NCBI GenBank assembly: GCA_020975725.1
Contig: QXJR01000003.1
Span: 186,001 to 250,000 of the forward strand
From: Picocystis sp. L7
Lineage: Eukaryota > Chlorophyta > Picocystophyceae > Picocystales > Picocystaceae
Length of the DNA stretch: 64,000 nt
Direction: 5' to 3'
Shown here: positions 8,195 to 17,634 of the stretch, piece after piece
Position numbering within the stretch: the stretch's first letter is position 1
Layout: every line of letters starts with the position of its first letter
The notes under the pieces: generated by a model
Seen by the model: the letters and a program-made list of their open reading frames with translations, nothing else
Database searches by the model: none
Told to the model about the DNA's origin: nothing
Made by a program: the position numbers and the translations under genes

Positions 8195-10471
8195 ATGGAG
8201 GAAGGAGAAGAAGTGAACGCCAGACACCTGGACCTGGACGGGATCGCGACGGCGTCCGGGAACGATGTGGACGTTGAAGGAAACGAAACCGAAAGCTCCG
8301 AATGGAAAGAGGATCCGGATGAGACGGGATATCTGTCGGACACCAATTCATTGGACAGCTACGAAGGTGTGGAGAAAGAAGAGCTGGAAGACGTGCCAGA
8401 GAACAAACCCAACTTCTGGACGAGGAAAGTGAAAAAGCTCAACCTCAAGAAGATAGGCTGGTGGCCGTGGCCAAGGGACCCAAGAGATGACCCAGATTCT
8501 GTGTTTTATGGAAGAGATACCAAGGAATACCACAACGACGCTTCCAAGTTGGCAGAGTGCCGTGCAAACAGGTCTGGAAGTGTGTCCTCGGAGCAATCCC
8601 TTAATTGGGGACCCGCACAGGTGCCACCTGAAGAACAGTTCGACCCCCTCGAGAAACCCGTGTTCTTCTGGTGGTTCCCGAAGTGGGTCCTCACTGGAGA
8701 AGGGTACCATAGGTTTGTTGACCAGCAAGAGCACTATCGTATGATGGCAGACAGGTTCGGGTGGGAGCTCCCACCCCCTCCTTACCGAGATGGTCCTGCT
8801 CTTGCTATAGCTTTTTACCGTCAAAAGATCATAGGTCAGGGGAAATGGGTCTACAAGCGACGGTTCAACATTCAAACCATGTTCCACTACCTGGGCGTGG
8901 CCTGGCTTCTTAAGCAAGTACGTGCCTTTGCGTATGGTCTGGACAGTAATGGAAATATGAAGCGCCCCTACACTGGGAATGTTCTTCATGGCTTCATCAT
9001 TGCACTGATCGGGGTGGTGTTCCCCAGCGCTATTGTGGTGATTCTGTATGGGTTGATACCTCTGCAAAGTGTTGAAGAATGCACTTTTACTCAACAGGCA
9101 GTATTCCTGATGTTTACTAATCCCATCAGCTACGTGATTATTGCATTCACTCAAATCACAATGTTTATTGGGTGTGTTGACCAGCGACTCCCTTGGAGAC
9201 CTCTCCAAAAATACGCGCCTATTCTGATTGCTGTGTACGTCATTCAGATTGCGATCGCGGCACCTGTAGTGCTCACAGTTGGGTACTATGCAATGCAAGG
9301 TCTTGTTGCATTAGCATTGAACACCGTAGTTGTGTGCATCGGAATAAGGCTTCGACTGGATGCCTTAGTGGAGTATGGCAGGAAACATTTCCCGAACATA
9401 GTGGACCCTGCACAAGAAGCTGAAATCTGGGACAAGGCTCCAAGACACTTGAACGAGGAAGCTCTGGGTGGGAAAGCAAGGAGGCATGGTCTGTACAAAG
9501 AAATTCACAGAAAAGCAAGGGTTTACTATTGGATCCTTGCTACACAAACCTTCACATACTTTGTTTATTTTGCCTGGATTTATGCATACAAGGAAGCATC
9601 CCGAGGTGGTCTGATTGCTTTGGCCATCATGCAGTTTATTGTGGGGACAGGATCTAGGAAATCGCTCCAGCACTTGACAAGTAGAAAATGGACTGGAGGT
9701 GGCATGTACCAGATAGACGTGAGCTTTCTTATTTGCTCAGCCTGGGTATTCAGCGCCAAGGGTGTTTTCGTGGCTTTTGCAACACCTAACTTCGATGCAA
9801 GCGTGGGGGCCTTTCTCATCATTTTCTTTGAAGAGTTTGTTGGGGGCATACTTGTAGCTATGTTGCATCATTCCCAGTTGTGGTTTAGATTCAGATCATG
9901 GATAAAGGTCTGGCCTAGGACCTTTGTTCGTTGCATAAGAAGGCAAGACCCTGAAGTCATACCTATCTATGAGGAGATGGACCTTGACGGAAGGGGCGTC
10001 ACCAATGCTCATGGGGACTACCGGCGAACCAAGATACGTTTTGATTACTTCAATTTCCTTGGAAACATAACTGGATATACATGCTACGTCATTGTTTCGG
10101 TGATACTGAGATATGGGCCGAACAACGAATTCTTTCCTTTCAACGACGCGACTGGTCCCAGCATCAAAAATGACTCAAGCATGCCTTTCTCAGATGAGGA
10201 TTACTTTGTTTCTCTCTACTTTGCAGCCATTATCGTAGGCTGCTCGTTGCTGGGCATTGTCTGGACATCTTTCTACATCAATAAGTACTACCCTTTTATT
10301 GGGGTTTATTGGCAGGAGATGAACGAAACCTTTTCAAAGGTACCAGAATACATGGGCTTTTACCTAATGATCATCACCTCAAACGTCATGATGGGTGTGA
10401 TGGGATTCTTATTTCACAATCGGGTGTGGTACGCGGGAATTGGAGGAACGGCGGGTTCATGCAAGGCCTGA
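8195..10471 (+). CDS. multi-pass membrane protein, unrecognised family, tandem paralog B
   Basis: Also exactly 758 residues and collinear with paralog A, with a similar acidic N-terminus (MEEGEEVNARHLDLDG), the GWWPWPRDPRDDPDSVFYGR block, the KPVFFWWFPKWVLTGEGYHR block and the same set of about ten hydrophobic segments. Protein identity to A is clearly high through the membrane part (for example GKWVYKRRFNIQTMFHYLG is identical) and lower in the acidic first 90 residues and in the cytosolic loop near residues 410-430. Synonymous sites have mostly diverged, so the duplication is not very recent, apart from one highly conserved tract noted under findings. The start ATG at 8195 follows promoter motifs shared with paralog A. 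A long antisense frame inside it (8348-9298) is a shadow. Function unknown. Confidence 0.85.
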   Translation: MEEGEEVNARHLDLDGIATASGNDVDVEGNETESSEWKEDPDETGYLSDTNSLDSYEGVEKEELEDVPENKPNFWTRKVKKLNLKKIGWWPWPRDPRDDPDSVFYGRDTKEYHNDASKLAECRANRSGSVSSEQSLNWGPAQVPPEEQFDPLEKPVFFWWFPKWVLTGEGYHRFVDQQEHYRMMADRFGWELPPPPYRDGPALAIAFYRQKIIGQGKWVYKRRFNIQTMFHYLGVAWLLKQVRAFAYGLDSNGNMKRPYTGNVLHGFIIALIGVVFPSAIVVILYGLIPLQSVEECTFTQQAVFLMFTNPISYVIIAFTQITMFIGCVDQRLPWRPLQKYAPILIAVYVIQIAIAAPVVLTVGYYAMQGLVALALNTVVVCIGIRLRLDALVEYGRKHFPNIVDPAQEAEIWDKAPRHLNEEALGGKARRHGLYKEIHRKARVYYWILATQTFTYFVYFAWIYAYKEASRGGLIALAIMQFIVGTGSRKSLQHLTSRKWTGGGMYQIDVSFLICSAWVFSAKGVFVAFATPNFDASVGAFLIIFFEEFVGGILVAMLHHSQLWFRFRSWIKVWPRTFVRCIRRQDPEVIPIYEEMDLDGRGVTNAHGDYRRTKIRFDYFNFLGNITGYTCYVIVSVILRYGPNNEFFPFNDATGPSIKNDSSMPFSDEDYFVSLYFAAIIVGCSLLGIVWTSFYINKYYPFIGVYWQEMNETFSKVPEYMGFYLMIITSNVMMGVMGFLFHNRVWYAGIGGTAGSCKA

Positions 10472-12850
10472 GCATGCAACACGCTAGAGTTGAGATTTTT
10501 GACAGAAATTGTCCTCCCTGGGAACTTTTCCTCTCACATATGGATGCAGCCTTCAGGCTTATGCGAATACTTTCCAAGCGCCACAATGTTAAGATGTGCG
10601 ACGGTGAGATAATTTTGAGGGACGCAATCTCTATTGTTTGTCTTTTTTCTGGTCAATATAAAGCCTTTATACGACAACCTGTCCTTGGTAAATCAATGTC
10701 CAGTCTAAACACTTTTGCTGCGTTCGTTCATTGTTTGACATCTTGGCCCACAAACAAGAAAACGAGTCGGCAAACTTTAGCGTCTGCTGTTGCCAAAGTT
10801 GAACAATAGGTCAGCCTGTTGTTGCAACCCGATACTGAAGGTGGACTTTGCATTTGAACCCATCAATCAATTCGGTTGTTGTAGGTCAACTGCAGAATTC
10901 AATTTACTCGTGAGGAATACCATTTCTACGTTGTTTTGGATTTTGGTGTCTTACAATCCAGGCATAGGAATTGTGGCTTCCTTCCTTCTTCGTTGGAATC
11001 GCCACACATAGCTACTCCTTGTGGAAGCAACCGTACATCTTGGACGTCCAAAAGGTGTTTGCCATTGTGACCATAGGCAATTCACGATCACATTCGGCAT
11101 ACTTGCACTTGCAGTTGGCACAAAACGCTTCCTCCTCGTCAGCCACATCGGATCGCTGCATTCGCAACCTGTGAAGCCAAGGCTCTCGTGTCTCTTCCCG
11201 ATATGCAGAACCTGTCTCCGCTCGATCGAGGGTCAACCAACCTCTGCACTTTCCGTCGCTTCGCAAGCTCATCTTCTTGAATTCCTCGAGGTATGCATTC
11301 GATTTTTCTTCTTCCTTGCGCCGTCCGCGAACTTTTGGCAACCCACAGTTCCCTTATCTATGCCGTGCAAATTGCACTCCTTCAGAACTTGGCGTCCTCC
11401 TCGTTTAAGACAAAGTTGGTTCTTTTGTCGGCCATAGATAGTTATTCTTTCTAGAATGTATCAACGAAGCTAGTCTCCTTTCAAACTCGCGAGATTCAAA
11501 TGTGCATCTTCCCATGGATTTGCTCGTACGAGATGGCCACCTTCAACGTTGGCCATCAAGGTTGTAGGTAGATCTCTAATGCCTAGGAGGTCAAATTGCC
11601 ACCCGCAAAGTGATTTGGGCATGCGGCTGCATAGTCGTCCATATCAGTCACGGAGAGGGGCGAGGCTTTCCAGTTGTTTGAAATGTGCAATCGAAAGACG
11701 ACTTACTACAACTTCAAAGTTGATGAATTACGATCGAAGATCTAATTCCACGTGCGTTCGTAAGTCTTCCGCACTTCTTAAACCAAATCGTGGGCGTTGC
11801 TTTTCGTTTAGCTCAAGCGTAATGGCAAAACAAAGATGAGTTCATCATGCAATGCCATGGTGCAGCAGAGTTGAACGTTTGGGCGAGTTAAAGTTCCTGC
11901 CCGAATGTCACTTTCTTACGAAAACCGCATACCATGCACTTGCAAATGTAGGTCTTTAAACCTTATACTCGGATCATCTCCAATGGCACAAGCATCCTCT
12001 TTGAACGATTTACGGTGCTCGATTTAATATAAGAGTTCAACGTTTTTGCCTTGTTTAAGCAACCTCCTTCGAGTTGTGCCTCTCTACCATTGCTAATTCC
12101 TGATCAATTAAGTGTACACGTTAGTGCATTGCCCAATTCATGCAACGGTAGAACTCTTTATGACATTGTATCTTAAAGGAAGCGTCTGCTGCTTTGCATG
12201 ATGGGTTGTCCTATTTCTGCGCGACAACCCCGCCCCCTCGTTTTTTTATCGAAGACGAAATGCAGGTTACGCATGAAGTGGAGTACCACACGATCGCACG
12301 CTCTAATTGCATTGAGCGTGCGTTCTCGCACGTCAGCATTGGCAAATCGACATCGGTTGCAATGCTCAAGCAATTGGCGACTGTCAAGGCAGTCATCGAA
12401 ACTCTGGGACACAACGACGCATATAGACAACAAACATTACTATCGGCCCTTCCCCTTGATCCACGCGGGATGGCGTTCCATGTGACATCCAATGAGGGCA
12501 AGCCCACGCATTGTTCCTTGTGGTGGCTTTTCTCTTCATCTTTGTTCTAGAGCCGTCGGTTTCTGTCTTGCCGTGACCAAGCTTGGTGTAGGACACACGA
12601 TTGGGAGGTTCCATGCGCGTATCCGACCCAGGCACGAACGGAAGCCAGGCCTGAAGGACTCCTGGACCGTGTGCCATGGATTGCCGTACTCGACGTCCTT
12701 GGCTCTTCCACTCCCCACTTCCTCTCGTCTTTCTTCGTCTCATTCCGCCACGTCCAGCGTTTCCTTCTCGCTTGGGTGAGGTGCCATGGAGGAGATAGGG
12801 TGGTCTGGAGAGGAGGAAAAGGAACACGTTCGAAACGTCGGCGACACGCG
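10472..12850. other. gene-poor, AT-richer 2.4-kb stretch
   Basis: The longest stretch without a confident gene outside the transposons. Base composition shifts toward A+T between about 10500 and 12500 compared with flanking coding DNA. Only short frames occur; the best is the cysteine-containing one at 11012-11272, listed separately. I see no tRNA cloverleaf, no tandem repeat and no recognisable transposon protein. The last 150 bp before 12851 are the presumed promoter of the SPOUT-type gene. Confidence 0.45.
11012..11272 (-). CDS. possible small protein with clustered cysteines (86 aa), doubtful
   Basis: The frame from ATG 11272-11270 encodes 86 residues, charged and evenly composed, with the cysteine cluster FCANCKCKYAECD followed by a later single cysteine, which could bind zinc. 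Amino-acid composition looks more protein-like than the other frames of this AT-richer region. The frame is open for 23 more codons upstream (RGRRKEEEKSNAYLEEFKK) without an ATG, so an upstream exon is possible. No family recognised, and a chance frame cannot be excluded. Confidence 0.22.
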   Translation of the reverse strand: MSLRSDGKCRGWLTLDRAETGSAYREETREPWLHRLRMQRSDVADEEEAFCANCKCKYAECDRELPMVTMANTFWTSKMYGCFHKE

Positions 12851-14027
12851 ATGGCGTCGGAAGGGGAGGAGCGGGAGGCGCGCCTCCGGGAGAAGCGGGA
12901 GAAGCGGAAGAGGAGGAGGGAGGGGTGCTTGGGCGATGCAGGAGAGATGGATCGGGAGGAAGTGGAAGCGCCGAAAGGTGGACGTCCTTGGACGGTGTCC
13001 ATCGCCGTGGCCGGTTCCATCGTGGAGAACGCGCAGAAGTTCGACCTCAAGACCGCTCTGGCCGGACAAATCGCACGTGCAGCGACCATCTTCAACGTGG
13101 ACGAGGTGGTGGTGTACGACGATCTCTACCAAGCATCGACGGGCCATTCCCATGCGTCCACCTTCCTCGCACGGGTGCTGCAGTACTTGGAGATGCCGCA
13201 GTACCTCCGACGCGCACTGGTTCCCGTCCATCCTGATCTGAAGCTGTGCGGCACGCTTCCGCCCTTGGATGCACCGCACCATCCACGGGCCCACGAATGG
13301 AAAGAGTATCGCGAAGGCGTGGTGCTGCCACCGCGCAACCAACCCGACGCGCCGCCAGGAACCTTGTCCAAATTCGTCAACGTGGGATTGCCGCAGGAAG
13401 TCAAAGTGTACCCACCGCTTCCATCGGAGTGCAGAGTGACCATACACATGGGCTTGGAACGTCCCAAAGGTGCAGGTGGCAAGGAACCGTTGAAAGGGAA
13501 GGCGGTGGCACCCGAAGAGCCACGCACCCATCGAGGCACGTATTGGGGATACACCACCAGGCTGTGTCAAGGCATCAGCGGCGTGTTTCAAGAGTGTCCT
13601 TACGAAGGAGGGTGCGTGCCGTGCATCGCAGACGAGAGGCCCCACGCATCCGAAACGACGGGATTTCGAGGCTGACCCTGGAGTGCACCGTCCCGCGTGT
13701 ACGTGGATCAGGTATGATTTGAAGGTGGGAACGTCCGAGCGCGGCGAGGTGGTGGACGTCCATTGGAATCCCAAGCCATTCCGTCACGCCCTGGTGGTGT
13801 TGGGCGGCGTGGCAGGCATAGAGGATGCTTTGGAGAAGGACCTTCATCTCCATGGCAAGGAGGCAGTGGAGGTGTTCGATCACTACGTCAACATCTGTCC
13901 CTTCCAAGGCAGCCGCACCATCCGCACGGAGGAAGCCTTACTGATCACCATGACCGCCTTGCGTCCACGTTTGGCGTTCGCTGCGATGGGTGCGGGGTCT
14001 CCTCTCCATCCCACGACCGGTGCCTGA
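12851..14027 (+). CDS. SPOUT1: SPOUT-type RNA methyltransferase of the C9orf114/SPOUT1 family, one intron
   Basis: Joined from two exons, 12851-13611 and 13712-14027, giving 358 residues in a continuous frame. The first 40 residues are a charged EREARLREKREKRKRR helix; the fold begins with WTVSIAVAGSIVENAQ, and DEVVVYDD, the long insert (PHHPRAHEWKEYREG), RGTYWGYTTRLC and, across the splice, GGYDLKVGTSERG, match the family. The C-terminal trefoil-knot part contains FRHALVVLGGVAG and NICPFQGSRTIRTEEA. The human protein is a spindle/kinetochore-associated, S-adenosylmethionine-dependent RNA methyltransferase candidate. Read without splicing, the frame would end soon after the GTGCGTG donor, and the second half would lie in another frame. 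The start ATG 12851 is the first in frame. Confidence 0.88.
13612..13711 (+). other. spliceosomal intron (100 bp) of the SPOUT-type gene
   Basis: Donor GTGCGTGCC, branch-site candidate CTGAC with its A at 13675 and acceptor ATCAG ending at 13711. Removal restores the conserved GGYDL-GTSERG motif with phase kept (761 + 316 coding nt). Confidence 0.85.
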
Positions 14028-14187
14028 CCTTGTCCAGATCCCCTGCAAGGCCACACCACACGTGCACTCTCCCCCTCTTGTACATCCATTTGTACCTCCC
14101 CATGGATCCTGGGGACATCCACGTGCACCCTTCCCACCATCCCACACGTCCTCGCACCTGCATGGACGTGGTGGCGCATCCGCCACC

Positions 14188-16248
14188 ATGTACAAGCGGG
14201 ACGTGGGCGTGCTGCTGGTGTCGGTGATCGGCATCTACTTCGCCTTGTCGCAAGAAGGTGCGCTGGAGATGCGTCCGGCGTGGTACCATCCAGCCACGCG
14301 CGAAGAATCGCAGGTGGACGTCGCCGAGGAGAGGCCGAGGCCGCGCGTGTCGGACCTCAACGGCGACGGCGCAGCCGAGGTGATCGTCGCCGCCTGGGAC
14401 GGATCGCTGCAGCTGCTGGACGTGCGTGTGCGTCCTCCTGCGTCGCGCAGCTTCGCCGCGGCGCGCCTGCTGGCCGAGGTGTCCGCGCCGAAGCACCGCC
14501 ATGCCGACGGAACCGCGTCGGAAGCGACTCCTGTGGCCTTCAGCGTGGGCTATTTGGATCCGATGCCGATGGAAAAGGTGTGGAAGAAGCGCAAGCAAGT
14601 CGTGGCGGTGGTGGGAAGCGACGGGAAGCTGCGCACCTACGATCACAACCTCCGCCTGCGTTGGGAAATCGCGCTGGAAAGGGAGATGCCGCGACACACG
14701 CGCATCGAACAGGCGGCGCTTCGCATCACCAGGCACGCCAATGAAGCAGGAGACCGCGGAACCGTGATCGTGGGTTGGAGCCTGGAGCTCGGCGACGTCG
14801 ATGCCGACGATCCCGTCCGATCCGAGCGTCGGTTCCAGGAGGAATGGGAACGAAGGAAACAATCCGCAGACGGCCAAGACGAGCTGGAAGAGAACGACGC
14901 CCTCATGAGGAGCAGCAGGGTGGACTTGAGCCGACACTTCAATTACATGGCCTTGGAAGGCGACACGGGTGAAAAGAGATGGGAACACCGTGGATCAGAC
15001 TTCCATCGAAGGATCGAACAAGGGGAAGGAAACACCGTCCCATTGCACAATTACAGGCTGGACGCACACCTGCTGCAAGGGAGGCACTACGGAGAAGCAT
15101 CCTGCCGGGAATACAAGGAATCCGTGCTGAAGAGCTTGCCGCACAGGTGGATCAGCCGCAGGGACACCAACTTGGGATTGGCCCGATTCGAGAAACAACG
15201 CATGTCCTCCAAGCGAAGCGCCAGCACACGATCATCCCGAAGCAGCGGCGCGCAGGAAGCAGACCCCAACCTGGTCACCAAAGCCATCGGCAAAGCAGCG
15301 GACACGGTGGCGCAGGGGAAGCGTGGCACAAGCAGGCAAAACAAACGTCCTGCACCGAACACATTGGTCGCCCATGTGAGGGATGGGCTGGAGGCAATAC
15401 ACCTCTATTCCGGACGACCGATCTGCATGTTGCACCTACCTTCCCCGGGGCTGCATCTTGATTTGGATGGGGATGGCGTGCTGGACCACGTGCAGGTGTA
15501 CGATTACAGAGGAGGGGTGACCAACGCGGGTGGCAATCACGCACGGGGGGAGAAGTGCTCGATGGTGGTGACCAGCGGGGTCGGCGTGAAGGAGTTGCTC
15601 TTTAATGGCACCATCTGTAGGCGCGGAGGTTTCCAGCCAGAAATGCTGTCGTCCAAGTACATCGGGAGCCCAAAGAATGTCGCGGAGGTGTTGGTGGCAC
15701 CACCAGCCGCGATTCCGCACCGGAATCCAATGGGCCAACACATTGACGGAACGTGGTACAAGGTGTACGATCTCGTCTTTCTCAACTCCAGGGGGGACGT
15801 CACCATGTATGGCCCCTCTGGCCAAAGAAAGTGGTTCAGACAAGCCTATGTGACCTGGAAAGAAAGCCTGGACATTGGTGGGAAGCCAGAGGAGGTTCCC
15901 ACGCTGCGACCCATGGCGCTGCGCAGGGGCCACCTTGCCGAAACCATCGTGGTAGCCGGATCTCAATCGGGCTCCATCATGAGCCGTGCCGGAGACAAGA
16001 TGGCCTCCTTCAATTTTCCCTCGCCGCCTGTCCAGCCATTGGAGGTACTGGACTTCAATGCAGATGGCTTGAATGACATCATTCTCTGCACGGCCGACGG
16101 ATACTACGGTTTCGTACAGGTTCGCCATTCTGGGGGCGTGCCTTTCGGGGCTTTGATTGGCATGATGATTGTGGCCATCGTGGTCATCTGGATGGTGCAG
16201 GTTTCTCAAGAAGAGGATGTCAAGATGCGCAGTACGGAGGCCTTGTAG
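14188..16248 (+). CDS. NERD1: FG-GAP repeat membrane protein, plant NERD1-like
   Basis: A 686-residue protein beginning MYKRDVGVLLVSVIGIYFALS, a signal-anchor-like hydrophobic segment. FG-GAP/integrin-alpha-like calcium loops are visible: SDLNGDGAAEVIV near residue 54, LDLDGDGVLDHVQV near 424 and LDFNADGLNDIILC near 621. A C-terminal membrane segment (GALIGMMIVAIVVIWMV) lies near 652-671, followed by a short acidic tail. The N-terminus, DHNLRLRWEIAL, PQHNY-like PLHNYRLDAHLL and LPHRWISRRDTNLGLA closely parallel Arabidopsis NERD1, a Golgi/plasma-membrane protein implicated in root growth and cell-wall/exocyst-related processes. The start ATG sits in an excellent context (CCGCCACC before it). 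It lies 160 bp downstream of the SPOUT-type gene on the same strand. Confidence 0.85.
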   Translation: MYKRDVGVLLVSVIGIYFALSQEGALEMRPAWYHPATREESQVDVAEERPRPRVSDLNGDGAAEVIVAAWDGSLQLLDVRVRPPASRSFAAARLLAEVSAPKHRHADGTASEATPVAFSVGYLDPMPMEKVWKKRKQVVAVVGSDGKLRTYDHNLRLRWEIALEREMPRHTRIEQAALRITRHANEAGDRGTVIVGWSLELGDVDADDPVRSERRFQEEWERRKQSADGQDELEENDALMRSSRVDLSRHFNYMALEGDTGEKRWEHRGSDFHRRIEQGEGNTVPLHNYRLDAHLLQGRHYGEASCREYKESVLKSLPHRWISRRDTNLGLARFEKQRMSSKRSASTRSSRSSGAQEADPNLVTKAIGKAADTVAQGKRGTSRQNKRPAPNTLVAHVRDGLEAIHLYSGRPICMLHLPSPGLHLDLDGDGVLDHVQVYDYRGGVTNAGGNHARGEKCSMVVTSGVGVKELLFNGTICRRGGFQPEMLSSKYIGSPKNVAEVLVAPPAAIPHRNPMGQHIDGTWYKVYDLVFLNSRGDVTMYGPSGQRKWFRQAYVTWKESLDIGGKPEEVPTLRPMALRRGHLAETIVVAGSQSGSIMSRAGDKMASFNFPSPPVQPLEVLDFNADGLNDIILCTADGYYGFVQVRHSGGVPFGALIGMMIVAIVVIWMVQVSQEEDVKMRSTEAL

Positions 16249-16338
16249 GTCTGCACTGCTTCTTCTCCCTGGGGCAATCGATGAATAAATACCAGCTTGG
16301 ATCGTCCACCATCCCCCGCTGCATTCCATCCGTTCTGG

Positions 16339-17025
16339 TCATCTCTCTTCCGAAATTCGTGGGTATTGATCCACTTTAAGATCTTTCGACCTGGCCATGA
16401 TCATTTGGTTGTTTTTGATCATCTGGGCCCTCCTGGCATTCTCTCTTTTCCTACGCAAGCGGTTCTTCTTCTTGTTGTTGTTTTCAAGGAGGCTCATGAT
16501 GGCAGCCCCTCCAGCCGAGAGGAGGGTGAACTTTACCATCCTCCGCCACACTTTTTTCACCTTTTTCTTCTCTTCCTCCTTCCTGTCTTGCGCTCTGCTT
16601 TCGGCCTCGTCTCGGCATCGCAGCACGCGCGAGAGCACCTCGAGGAGGTCGATGGTCTCTTCGACCCGTTCCTGGACGGTGGATCCTGCTTGTGCCGCTG
16701 GACGTCCGTCCATTCCGGCTTCGAGGCATATCTTTCTCACGTATCCGTCCTGCGACTTGAGCTGTCTCAGCACCTCGTCCACGCCGTCGCAGAGTTGCAC
16801 GCACTGCGTTTCTGCGACTTGGTCCACGCGTTCTGGTGCGCTCTCCACCGGTCCGTGGTCCACCTCTACGTCGCTGGACGGTTCCTGGGTGTCTGGAACG
16901 TCTTGCACGGTGGGCACACGAGCGGGAGAGTGCGGCAGGAACGCACGTTCCACGATCTGTTTCACGATTTCGTCTTCCATCGCCATGCCGACGCCGTCCG
17001 CGACATCGTCGGTGGGAGTCGCCAT
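16339..17025 (-). CDS. hypothetical protein with basic coiled-coil C-terminus and possible membrane segment
   Basis: 228 residues from ATG 17025-17023; the frame extends upstream but the preceding codons look like promoter DNA. Residues 1-70 are acidic. A helical middle part (VDQVAETQCVQLCDGVDEVLRQL) contains several cysteines. A strongly charged stretch, DRKEEEKKKVKKVWRRMVKF, is followed by a weakly hydrophobic segment (TLLSAGGAAIMSLL) that might insert in a membrane, and then by a very basic tail (NNNKKKNRLRRKRENARR). I do not recognise the family. It converges on NERD1 (90 bp between stops) and shares the region 17026-17279 head-to-head with the next ORF, where two CGAACCC-type motifs lie. 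Confidence 0.6.
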   Translation of the reverse strand: MATPTDDVADGVGMAMEDEIVKQIVERAFLPHSPARVPTVQDVPDTQEPSSDVEVDHGPVESAPERVDQVAETQCVQLCDGVDEVLRQLKSQDGYVRKICLEAGMDGRPAAQAGSTVQERVEETIDLLEVLSRVLRCRDEAESRAQDRKEEEKKKVKKVWRRMVKFTLLSAGGAAIMSLLENNNKKKNRLRRKRENARRAQMIKNNQMIMARSKDLKVDQYPRISEER

Positions 17026-17279
17026 CCTCGTCTCTTCCTGGATCCATCCCGAACACCGGTCCTTTCGAAAGGGCGTTTCCATTCCCATCGAACCCGGACG
17101 TCCCCGAAGGGAGACTTCCCAACGGTTCGAGGTCCAATCGAACCCCGTTTTCTTCGGGTCTATCCGAGGGATTGAAACCGGTCCATCGGAGGGGAGGGAA
17201 AGGAGCCGATGGCCGAAGCCATTCGACGTGTCCATCGACCTTGCGCATCACCTCGTGTCGGCGCGCTTCTGAGCGGCGC

Positions 17280-17459
17280 ATGGCGCGTCCACGAAGCGTG
17301 TCCAACGCCAGTTCGAACCCAAAGGCATCCATCTCCCTTTCGGCGAAGAAAGAAGCGGCGGACGAGGTGCGGAGGGTGCAAGAGCAGCTCGCCAAGGAGG
17401 CCGAAGAGCTGCGCAAAACCGACTGGATGTACTCGCAGCCTAGGTTCGGTGGGCTCTGA
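17280..17459 (+). CDS. possible 59-residue coiled-coil protein
   Basis: A complete small frame from ATG 17280. Residues 1-22 are serine-rich (ARPRSVSNASSNPKASISLS), 23-45 form a clear amphipathic helix (KKEAADEVRRVQEQLAKEAEELRK), and the end is TDWMYSQPRFGGL. The heptad-like helix and the aromatic C-terminal motif look like a real small protein rather than chance, but I cannot name a family. It has its own divergent promoter space and ends 175 bp before FNTA. An alternative is that it is a 5' leader ORF or part of a spliced gene. Confidence 0.4.
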   Translation: MARPRSVSNASSNPKASISLSAKKEAADEVRRVQEQLAKEAEELRKTDWMYSQPRFGGL

Positions 17460-17634
17460 ACTGGAACCAAGGATACGTTCAGAGGGGATCCAGGCTCATT
17501 GCTAGGACTGCAAAGAGATTGCCTGTGCGCAACAGATCGAATCGATCGCACGAGAAGAGACGTCGACGAGACGAAGGGAGTCGCCGAACGGATCCGCCGG
17601 CGTGCCCTTTCCGCGATCTCTCCGAATCGCAGAC

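Noticed and set aside
8348-9298. 316-codon antisense frame inside paralog B
   Set aside because: Lies wholly opposite a strongly supported gene, starts without ATG support, and has no recognisable domain.
12851-14027. A frameshift or pseudogene in the SPOUT-type gene
   Set aside because: The two frames join exactly at a GTGCGTG donor and CAG acceptor with a CTGAC branch site, restoring a conserved motif, so an intron explains it.
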